Shown here piece by piece: positions 1-8,802 of a stretch of 64,000 nucleotides of DNA. The stretch is from Mesostigma viride (lineage: Eukaryota > Streptophyta > Mesostigmatophyceae > Mesostigmatales > Mesostigmataceae), in the NCBI GenBank assembly GCA_009746045.1, contig RPFO01000072.1:1285330-1349329 (forward strand). The letters run 5' to 3'. The translations under genes and the position numbers were made by a program. Within the stretch, counting starts at the first letter, position 1; each line of letters opens with the position of its first letter. The notes under the pieces were generated by a model. The model did no database searches, had not been told where the DNA came from, and saw only the letters and a list, made by a program, of their open reading frames with translations.

Positions 1-924
1 ATCACTGCAGGAAAGCCATCGCGACTCGGAATCGCATGGCCCGGCTGCGTTGACAAAGACGACTGAGCCCTGTGGTCCCTCCGCGCCCTGGGCTCGCGCC
101 CCCGTCCGGTCCTCTGACGTTGCCAAAGCATAGCGTGATAAGACATCGGCATTGGAATGGTCCACCCCAGCGCGGTGTACAATGGTCATGTTATATTCTT
201 GAATAATCATGGCCCAGCGCGCCAGCTTGCCAGTCAGATTGGCACTTGTCATCAACCACTGCAGTGGCTGATGGTCGGTGACCAGCGTGAACTGACGCCC
301 GAACAAGTATGGCCGAAAATGTTTGATGGCCCACACCACGGCCAGAGCCTCGCCCTCATACGATGAGTACTTGGCCTCAGCCGTGTTGTTGCTCCTGCTG
401 GCATACGCCACCACATGTTCCTTGCCATGCACGTCCTTCTGTGCCAACACAGCACCAAGTCCAACCCTGGACCAATCCGTGTATAGCACAAATGGCTGGG
501 CATAGTCGGGCTGACGGAGTATCGGCGCTGAGGTGAGCTCTGCCTTGATGGTCTCAATGGCGCGTTGCTGCGCCGGACCCCATGCCCAGACTGCACCTTT
601 CTTCAACAGCTCCGTCAGTGGCTTAACCTTGGTGCTGAAGTTGGGGATATAACCTCGGTAATACCCCGCCAGCCCCAGGTAAGCCCGCACACCCGCCACA
701 TCCGTGGGCGTTGCCGCGTTGACGATCGCTTCCACCTTGGCCGCTTGTGGAGTTCTGCCGCCAGGAATGATCTGGTGTCCGAGGAAGTCGAGGCTCCGCT
801 GCGCAAACCGACACTTCTCGGGATGCAACTTTAGGTTGGCTCGCGCCAGTGCCATGCGCACCTGCTCAAGGTGCTGGAGGTGTTGCTCAAATGTCTCACT
901 GAAGATGATCACATCATCAATGTA
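1..924 (-). pseudogene. pol: gypsy pol, RT active site to RNase H (3' part, runs off window)
   Basis: Reading on the minus strand from 924, the frame opens with YIDDVII (RT catalytic motif) and stays open to the window edge. RT thumb motifs follow (LHPEKCRF, LDFLGH), then the connection (LAGYYRGYI), then RNase H: YTDWS near 440, the EGEALAVVWA helix, VTDHQPLQW and HRAGVDHSNADVLSR. These are classic Ty3/gypsy signatures. It lacks its own start because a hAT element separates it from the upstream RT, one position before the tyrosine of YIDD. A chromodomain/integrase would be expected further left but is not in view. The frame looks intact here, so the damage is the insertion and the frameshifts upstream. 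Confidence 0.9.
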
Positions 925-932
925 ACACGCAG
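925..932. repeat. 8-bp target-site duplication of the hAT element (left copy)
   Basis: ACACGCAG here is repeated exactly at 2418-2425, directly outside the opposite terminus. Removing 933-2425 restores an uninterrupted RT reading frame across the YIDD motif. Confidence 0.92.
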
Positions 933-2417
933 CAGTGTTCAATTATCCGGCGTATTATACGGTATAATACGGTATAATACACGTTATACAAGGTCGAGCG
1001 TATAATTTTTATCCGTTTTATACGATTTGCGTATTTTTACGTATAATACGGCGAATAACACGTATCAGCGCGCGTATAATGGGGTTTTCGCGCTCATCCG
1101 AGGTCCGGCAGCCAAATTTTTCGTGCGGGAACCAAGGCGGGAAAGCAAGGGAACTTAGAAACACTACGGAAACCATCCACTGGTTGACATTTGGCGACCG
1201 TGAGACACAAGGATCTTACAAGCAAGCTACACTGTAGCATGGCAATTAACCCTCCATGCTGTTTAGGTCTCTGCCCTTGCCTCTCGGGCAGCCATGCACC
1301 GAATATTGAAGTCATACAGAAAACTGACTGGTACGAGAGCATGGCCGCTTTACATTTTAGGCATGATCCTTAGGTCTTGAAAAGCTTATATCCTTGGCCA
1401 GGCAGCGTTGGGATGTGCGCGGATGTGTCTCGACCTTCTGCTCGATGCGGCAACCTCGTTTCAGCAACCAGGTGGCGACTGTGCATGTGCTAACTGTTGA
1501 TAGGCGGGAAATGCCCCTACATTTGAACGCGGATAGCTGTTTCACGTTATTCCTTACATGATTTATAAGCGACGACGGCCAGGAAAGGCTCGCAGCTACG
1601 TCCATCAGGTGGGCATGCTGGCTCCGTCAAGAAAGGTAATATGCGGTTTTGATCTGGTACGTGCTATCCTGTTCACGTGTTCATTGTACTGTATCAAGTT
1701 GTTGGGTGGATTGTAAAATAATCGTAGACCTGTAATGGAGGTTTTCTGCTTGTCTTTTGGTTGCTTTACTGCCTCTACGCATTGTTGGCTTGTGATGGTT
1801 GGGGAATACCACTACGACATGCAGATTTTGGACCAGATTTGTCTGCTATTAGCTTATGCTTCATCGAAAGCAGTGACGTAGTGCTTGGCATGGTTTATAC
1901 ATATGATAAGCTTGATAACGCGATGTTTTTTCTTGCTAAGAGCATCTCGAAACAAGTGGTTTTCTGGCCAGATCTAGCCACTATTTCTTGTTTTGCTCGC
2001 CAAAGTCAGCCTTCTTCTTGTGTGCTCCTCATGCATACAAGAAACATGGAGATGCCCAGGACCTGCTTGCATGGAAGCATAGCCATCTTACTTCTTTTGC
2101 TTTTTTCATCTTTCCATTTCATTTGGCGTTGTTTTTTAGGGTATAATGCATAGGTAATCTAGCTCCTCGGGAACACCGGTTTACACGTCCAGTGTTCCCA
2201 AGCACTGCTGATGAGCAGTGGCAACCCATGTATCATGTGTAATTTAGTGTCAGAAACATGTGGACTGCTTGAAATGATATCAAAATGCATGAAACAACCC
2301 CAAAAACGACGAAATCCAGTATTTGCGTATAATTTCCGGATAATACCGTATTATACCGTATTATCCATTATACGGACCCCGCGCGTATAACCGCGTATTG
2401 CGTATAATTGAACTCTG
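933..2417. mobile_element. non-autonomous hAT-type DNA transposon inserted in gypsy RT
   Basis: Ends are CAGTGTTCAATTAT at 933 and, reverse-complemented, CAGAGTTCAATTAT at 2417 (13 of 14 match). The flanks carry a perfect 8-bp direct repeat ACACGCAG at 925-932 and 2418-2425. CAG-starting inverted termini with 8-bp duplications are the hallmark of hAT. Both ends carry GTATAATACG-like subterminal repeats (950-1080 and 2325-2405), the kind of site a hAT transposase binds. Length is 1485 bp. The only longer ORF (1761-2153, plus, 130 codons) does not resemble a transposase, so it was probably mobilised in trans. It must be younger than the gypsy copy it interrupts. Confidence 0.92.
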
Positions 2418-2425
2418 ACACGCAG

Positions 2426-4690
2426 CGAATGGCATGCCATTCAACACTTGATCCATGGCACGCTGAAAGATGGCACTCGCATTCCTATGCCCGAAAGGCA
2501 TCCTGACCCACTCATAGAGTCGGTGGCCCCCCCATGGAACGCGAGCTTGCGTTGGTCACCCTCCGCCACTTGGATTTGGTGAAACCCACTGCGGAGGTCT
2601 AGGGATGAGATGAACTGCACGCGTGGCGATATCCGGTCAAGCACATCGTCCACTCGCGGCATGGGGTACCTGTCCATCGGGGTGTGTGCGTTGAGCAGTG
2701 CCGCAGGTCCGTCGCCATGCGCATCCCAGTCCATTCACCTGTCACCGCATCCTTCTTGGGCGCCACGACGGTCGCGGCCGCATAGTTGGATGTGGATGAC
2801 CGAATGATGCCAGCAGCCTCCAGCTCCTCGCATTGTTGCTGCACAAACTCCAGCTCAGCTTGACTCAGCCGGTGTTGTCGGCGAAACAGTGGCTGATCGG
2901 TGTCCAGCGGGACCCGCATCTGCCCACCATTGTAGCATCCCAGCTCTTGACTGCTGAATGCAAACGCGTTGCGCGCACCTTCCAGCCACTTGAGCAGCCT
3001 CGCACGTTGCTCAGCTGTGAGGTGCTCACAGACGCTCCATTGATGGTTTGCTGCCGGGTCGCTTGCGCTCGAGACATTGTGCACAGCCACCGTGGGACCG
3101 CGCACGGCCGCCGACTGAAACAGCATGTATGCCGCCGCTCCCGGCGTAATGCCTCGCTCTCCCACCTGCCGTTGTGCCTTCGCCACGAGGAACTGAAAGG
3201 CCGGAGCCGCCGAGAACACACAGCTGGTGAGGAGCGCAGTCATGAGGATGACTGACCATACCTGGCGCCAGGTGTAGGACCACCCTTGGCCCCTGCCGCC
3301 TGCACGCTCCGCCTTAGGCACACCAGCCGGCGCAGCACCGGTGGGTGGAGAAGTTTCACTCTGCGCCTGTGCAGTCGCAGCATGGACGGGAAGTGCAACC
3401 CGCTGCACCCTCCGCACACCTTGCGCTGCTAGCAAGGTGTACCCCACCTGCCAGGCTGACATGGCCTGGCCAATGAGCGACCATCGCTCCACCTCCAGGA
3501 GCCCTGGGGCGGCGGATGCACCTTCGGCAAAGCCCATGCTTAGTTCACGAAACCCCGCGGGTGGCTGAACCAAGAGACCTGTGGCACGCTCCCACACAAG
3601 CCCCTTGCCCCGGTCACGATAAGCCTGGGACCCTTGGTAACTGACAAGGGTGGGCAGTGCTCGCATGGGGGCGCCTGCCTTGTTGACGGGCGCGTAGGGT
3701 GCCTGATCATCGTGCTCCACATACTGCGCCGTGAGTTGACTGGGCAACACGACATCGACCGGTGGCAGCTCAATGTGGCTAGCGACATGCTGCATCACCG
3801 CCTGCGTAGAACCTTGGCCAGCGATGTTGGTCCAGAACGCGCGCAGCCGATGGGTATTCCCTCCCAGCCCGGCATTGTCCGACACCACGGGTTCCCCCAA
3901 AATACCCACAATGGTGCCCCAATCCTCCCGAACAGTGGGGCTGGGACTGTCCACCGCCACTACGTTTTCAAATAAGTAGGCGGGTGGCACCTGCTGCAGC
4001 TGCTGGAGCTCGCCCACAATGCGCAGCATGTCCCAAAATAGGCCGCTCCTGCTGTCGGCAAGGCCCCGGCCATGCCCAGCCTGGCTCATGCCTTGGCACT
4101 CCCAGCCAGCAATGACCAACCCTACCTCGCCATGTTGTGAGATGAGGCGGCGCAGCTGCTGCTGCCCAAGGAAGCGCACGTCATGAGTGCCCTCGCCGAA
4201 GACATCAGCCCAGGCGGATGGAGGAAATTGTGCTGGGTATGCTTGCGACAAGATAGCGCAGTGGTGCAAATATGCCGCCCTGGCTGTGAGCGATGCCTCC
4301 ACCGCAATGAGCTTGCTGCATACCCCCCCGCTGCTCAGGAAACCGGCTATGCCGCCACCCATACCTGCGAACAGCTCCAGCACGACGGTGGCACGCCCGA
4401 AGTCCGGGATGCGTTCCAGCACCTCTGCGCTAAAGCCGGGGTACTGCGTGATGGCACCCGGCTGGCGCCGCTTCCCCCCAGCACCCTTGGGCAGTGCCTG
4501 ACATGCCGCCATCACCCGTGCGCGCACATCGCGCAGGCGTGGCAGGGGCGCAACCTGGGCAAGCCAACTTTGCCTCTGCGCATCCCGCGCTGGCAACGCC
4601 GCAGGCAGCACACACCGGTGCCTATCGCGCGCGCGCTTGTCGCTAGCCGCTTGCGCCATGTGCACCGCTTGCGCGTCCGGCCACACGCCC
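2426..4690 (-). pseudogene. gypsy pol: DNMT3-like cytosine methyltransferase domain fused to reverse transcriptase
   Basis: The main frame runs 4686-2599 (about 695 codons). Residues about 95-420 form a C5-methyltransferase: motif I LELFAGMGGG (103-112), motif II acidic VEAS, motif IV GWECQGMS with the catalytic Cys at 197, motif V DSRSGLF, motif VI FENVV (239), motif VIII HRLRAFW (279) and a motif X-like IGQAMSAWQVGYTL (405). FENVV and HRxRxFW resemble DNMT3/DRM enzymes more than DNMT1. The usual Pro before the catalytic Cys is Glu. A hydrophobic segment (about 477-500) follows, then the gypsy RT N-terminus (LSQAELEFVQQQCEELEAAG, NYAAATVVAPKK). The RT then shifts frame near 2705 (on into PMPRVDDVLDRI, FISSLDLRSGFHQI) and near 2530 in a C7 run, reaching MPFGHRNASAIFQRAMD before the hAT insertion. 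The RT is not translatable as it stands; the methyltransferase frame is intact. Confidence 0.88.
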
Positions 4691-7600
4691 CCCCCCAGTT
4701 CTCAGCCGCATCCGGCCCTGGCTCCACCTCTATGCTGGCGGGCGACACCACTGCAGCCACACACGCGTCTAGCGACACCACCCCCTGCGGGTTAGGCTCC
4801 GGGTCGCTGCTGCACTGAATGGGAAGAAGCGCCTTTTGCTTCCCCTCCCCCTGCCAATCACGGCGGTAGGTCGCAACCTCCAGCCAAGGGTCAATTATGA
4901 GCCCGAGGCGATACATGACGTCCATCCCGATAAGGGCTGCATACCCACACCTGTCGACCACCAAGGCCGGCACAGCCACGCAGGCCATCCGCTTTGGGTC
5001 CGTGGGGTTGAGGATGACGTTGATCAGCATGGAAGTCATTGCATCGGGTCGCGCCGCTGGCCCTTTCCATCCCTCCACGAGAACGGTGCTGTCTATGAGC
5101 CCGCCGTTCTCACGGGTCGCACCACACATCTTGGCCAGCTCCATGGTGATCACGAGCGGCCCGGCTCCGCCATCCAGCTTGGTGACGGACTTTGCGCTGG
5201 GGCACACCATAGGGCCCCAACAAGTGCCGTCCTCGCTGATTGCCTGGAAAGCGATAGCCGGGGACCCATCAGGGTGCTTTGCCACCGTGACTGTCCTCGG
5301 CACCCGTGACATCCGCTCCTCGCGGGTTGCTTCCCGGGGCATGGTTGGTGCTGGGACGTCTGCCGGGGTTGCCGGCATAACTGGCATGGTGACCCGCCGC
5401 GCAGTTTCCGCCACCGGCAATGTGCGTGCGTCTAGGCTGTCGGCGCACCGCTGCAGTGCCGCAGCTGCTTGGTGCACCAACGTGATGCCCCGCTGCCCGC
5501 AGCCATCAATCACTTGCCTGGCAGAAAACAAGGGAGCATCAATCACTCCATCCACTGGCAAGAATGGTGGCAGCTTGCGCCGCTGCTCGGCGTCGGCGGG
5601 GTTCGGGTGCTCCAGCAGCGATGACTCACCGCCGGTTGAACCTGCCGGGAACGATGCAGGAAGCTGGGGTGGCCCCCCCTCACCATTTCCCGTGGTTGGT
5701 AGGAACGACGGCAATGCCCGTGCCTGCTTGCCTCGGGTAGCTGCCTGGACCTCGACGGCATGGATAGGAGCCCAGAACAAGTCGGGTTGCTCCACCAGCG
5801 TATACGCGTCATACGCTTCCATCCCCGCCGCCTGCCCACTCGGTTGGCTGGGTGACGCCGGCGCTGCCGATACCTCAGCTGCCTGCTCTGTTGGCGTGCT
5901 GTCGGCCGCCACCATGGCCGCTGCATGTGCTTGCACGGTCTTGGTGACCACTGGGTACTTGCACCCTGCCGGAGCATGGGCGGGCGTTCCAGCCGCGTGC
6001 TCCTTCTTGCACTGGGCTGGGCAGGCCCGCTTCACGTGATCTGGCTTCCCGCAGATCCAACATGCCTTGTGCGGGTCAGCCGTCGCCTGGCCGGTGCTGC
6101 TGGAGGCCGTGTTGTCGCCCCCCGCGCTGGCTGGCTTGTCCGCCTGCGACCCAAACTGCCGGCTGCTTGGTCCACCCCTTCCACCGCTGGACCCTCCACC
6201 GCCTGATTGCGCGCCACCCACCCTGTTACCCTTGTGCGCTTGGGCGACTTCTTGGCGTACCAGCTCCACTAGGTCCGGGAGACCCCGTGCCTGTCGCCGG
6301 TTGAATGCATGCACTTCCGTGCACAGCTGGGCCAGGTCCCAGTGACAACCAAATCTAGGTTGTGGGATCATGGCAGCTTTTGGACCCAACGCCTTGAGCC
6401 ACTTCTCACACGCCTCCGCCTCCGTCCATGCCGGGACCTCATCCCGCAAGACCTCCAGGCGGTCCATCGTGGCGTCAGGCGACTCCTTGTCCCCCACCTT
6501 GAAATCATGCCACTCCGCCTCCGCCTTGGTGGAGGAGTGGGCGTACTTGGCGCGCAGAAGTTCCCACAGCTCCTCGGCAGGGTCGACGTCAAATACCACG
6601 TGTTGGTAGTCCGGCAAGCCTTGTTGGTCGCGCCTGTACCACACATCGGATCTTCCCGTCTTCAGCGCCACCTCATGGTAGCCTGTGACCCACCGCTGCA
6701 CCAGCTTTTGCGTGTTGCCCGAGAAAAACATTGGGATGTTGTCCATCTCAAAGGACTTCGGCAGCTGGTTATGCGTGACGATATACTGCTGGTGCAGCCA
6801 AGTCTTATATTTCCAATAGGCTTGGTTGATGTCAACAAGCCCACCGTCAGCAGTATACCTGTCCTTGAGCTCCACCTGCGCTTGCACCGGCATTCCCACC
6901 TTGGATCCCTCAATCGGCGACCCATTGTAGCCCACCGGCATGCTTGGCGTCCTTGGTAGAGTAGCCACAAACCTCGGCTCCAGCCCATAGCCTCGTTCCA
7001 CCGTGTATGGACTGCCTCGCTGCAATCCCGGAATGATGCCTGGCCGCACCCACGGTGTTTGTAGCCGTGGCGTCGCTGGGTTTGTTGGTGCCGGCGCATG
7101 CGGCACGCCAAAAGAAAACCCAGTTTGTGCACTAGGCATCCCAGGCACATGCTGCCGCGACGCCTGCATCTGTGGCGCTTGCGCCTGTGGCTGCACGGAT
7201 GGTGCCTGCGACATTAAAGGCACCTGCGACTGCAACACCTGCGCTTGGGGCTGCCAAACTTGCGCCTGCGGCTGCAACACTTGCGGCTGTGGTAGGTGCG
7301 GCGCTGGTGTCAGCGTTGCTTGCGCGGTCCACGTCGCGTGCAGACTTGCAATCTGCGCCGCCAACTGCGCCGTCTGCTGCTGCTGCAACTGCATAGCCAG
7401 CTGTTGCTGCTGCATCTGTTGTTGGGATTGTGCTACATGTTGCAAAATCCGCACCCACCCCCTGGCTGGCACTTGGCCCCGGCGCTAGCCCGGTGCCTGC
7501 CAACCCGCTGAGCCGTATCTGCGATGATGGTGTGATGGGAAGTACTGTTCCATCTTGAGGACCTGCCGCGCTGCCACCCAGCCCTCCGTTGACGACCGAT

Positions 7601-7872
7601 GTGTCACCACCACCACCACCAACGCCACCACTCCGATCGGCGACCCCCCCCCCATTGCCCATCCCGGAACCCGAGGCTGCTGGTGGGACGAGTGGCCCAT
7701 TGCCGTTGTCGCCAGTTGGCAAGGATGCATGCGTGCCTGCAGCATCACCCTGCCGCGGTGCGCCATCCACCACCGTGCCTTGGTTGGGGTTGGCGCCCCC
7801 TTGATGTTGACCATCTTGGTCTGCCATCAAGCTTCGTGCTTGTGCTCTCGTGAGCACCGTTTCTGCAACCAA
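4512..7872 (-). CDS. gag: gypsy Gag with zinc knuckle and retropepsin-like protease
   Basis: Translation probably starts at the ATG at 7872 (MVAETVLTRAQARSLM). After a frameshift near 7465 (a G5 run) the frame continues from 7472 for about 985 codons. Visible parts are a Gln-rich N-terminal stretch, a Gag capsid-like helical region (about residues 205-410 of the second frame), and a CCHC knuckle CWICGKPDHVKRAC (471-484, CX2CX4HX4C) for RNA binding. A protease-like region follows, with LDGGAG (766-771) and ALIGMD (846-851) corresponding to the D-T/S-G and I-I/L-G-x-D motifs of retropepsins. DGG replaces the usual DTG/DSG, so activity is uncertain. Real coding in this frame ends around a G9 run (4688-4696), where pol continues in another frame. 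That could be programmed slippage or a sequence error. Confidence 0.85.
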
Positions 7873-8141
7873 TCAGTGGGCTACAGAGTGAGCAGACGTA
7901 GTGCAAAATCAGTATGCACCACAGGGGCCACCACTTGGCCCCTTCAACTTGCTGGCACCACACCAGATGCAAAGGGCAAGGAGAAAGAAAACAATTGCCT
8001 GAAAGCTGAAAACCAATGCTGCTTCAGGACCTTCTTGCAAGCTGCCTGCCTTGACAGCCTTGCACAGCCAGCTTTACCTCTATTCCTAGTATTCAGGAAG
8101 AGGCCTCAGCCTTGACCAAGCTTACCTACCAACTCTCAGTC
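7873..8141 (-). other. gypsy 5' leader, non-coding
   Basis: This stretch lies between the possible LTR and the gag start. A primer-binding site is expected just inside the LTR. TGG-starting candidates exist (for example around 8125), but none matches a tRNA 3' end that I recognise, so no site is assigned. Confidence 0.4.
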
Positions 8142-8403
8142 TAGCTCTGTGTGGATAAGACGAGAAGCCAGTGCCAACTGCACTTCTCAAAAAGGTGAGA
8201 CCTGAGAGTGAGGTATGACTAGGTTAGGCTTCACACTGTGTTCTTTGTTGCAAATGAAATAACGTTTTTATTACCAATACTCTACCTAACTTGGCAGCTC
8301 TGTTTCAGCAATAGCTGGGCTCGATGAAAGAAAGGAGGGCTGGCCACACTTGCCACGCACCACCATGACCAAGACAGAGTTCAAGGATCCACACAGAGCT
8401 ACA
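8142..8403 (-). repeat. possible 5' LTR of the gypsy element
   Basis: The segment is bounded by a 15-nt inverted repeat, TAGCTCTGTGTGGAT (8142-8156) and its complement (8387-8401). On the minus strand it begins TGTAGCTC and contains an AATAAA-type sequence near 8262. It lies about 270 bp upstream of gag, where a short LTR would be expected. The 3' LTR is outside the window, so identity of two LTRs cannot be shown. It could also be a small MITE. Confidence 0.35.
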
Positions 8404-8508
8404 TCCAACGCCCTGGTGGAAACACACACACTTATCCCAATGAATGCCTCACACTTACGCAATATCTTGCGTCAGCCTTACCACGTAGCCACGCTCAGTA
8501 TCTGATCC

Positions 8509-8581
8509 GGGTGGTCCCACGCGGAATGGGGTCATTTTTGGCGCATTTTGCAAGAAAAAAACGCTAGTTTCAATCGTCCGA
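8509..8581 (+). repeat. left terminal inverted repeat of the 40-kb element
   Basis: Begins GGGTGGTCCCACGCGGAATG and runs to TCGTCCGA. Compared with the right end, the first 24 nt are identical, a gap of about 8-9 nt follows, then the A7-containing block ending TCGTCCGA matches with a single mismatch. Confidence 0.8.
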
Positions 8582-8802
8582 TATCTTTTTTTCGCGCGAA
8601 TTTGGCGTCCGATCGCGTATTTTCGAGCTAATTTGGTGTCATAATGCTTAATTCATGTCAATTTGAGCGTACATTCCACATCGAGAGGCTTGAAAGTTAG
8701 TAATTCATGTAAATTTTACGTGGAGAGACTCGACATCATCCTAACCTTTGTATTAACCATAGGACGAGCATTGCCAGCGCATGTCCAAGTGCTAACTTTC
8801 CC

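Larger units (their letters stand above)
1..8403 (-). mobile_element. Ty3/gypsy LTR retrotransposon carrying a DNA methyltransferase
   Basis: On the minus strand the order is a possible 5' LTR (8142-8403), gag with a zinc knuckle, a retropepsin-like region, a C5-cytosine methyltransferase domain, RT and RNase H. Integrase and the 3' LTR lie beyond the left edge. The order PR-RT-RH and the YIDD active site mark the Ty3/gypsy group. The copy is damaged: frameshifts near 7465, 4692, 2705 and 2530, and a hAT element at 933-2417. Gag-pol elements normally lack a methyltransferase, so the extra domain between PR and RT is the distinguishing trait. The gypsy assignment is firm; the outer ends are inferred. 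Confidence 0.9.

Noticed and set aside
4183-6039. Long plus-strand ORFs opposite gag and pol
   Set aside because: Shadows of the minus-strand gag/protease and methyltransferase frames, with no motifs of their own.
7003-7488. Cysteine-rich plus-strand ORF resembling a metallothionein
   Set aside because: It is the antisense of the Gln/Ala/Pro-rich Gag repeats; the Cys periodicity comes from GCN/CAG codons on the other strand.
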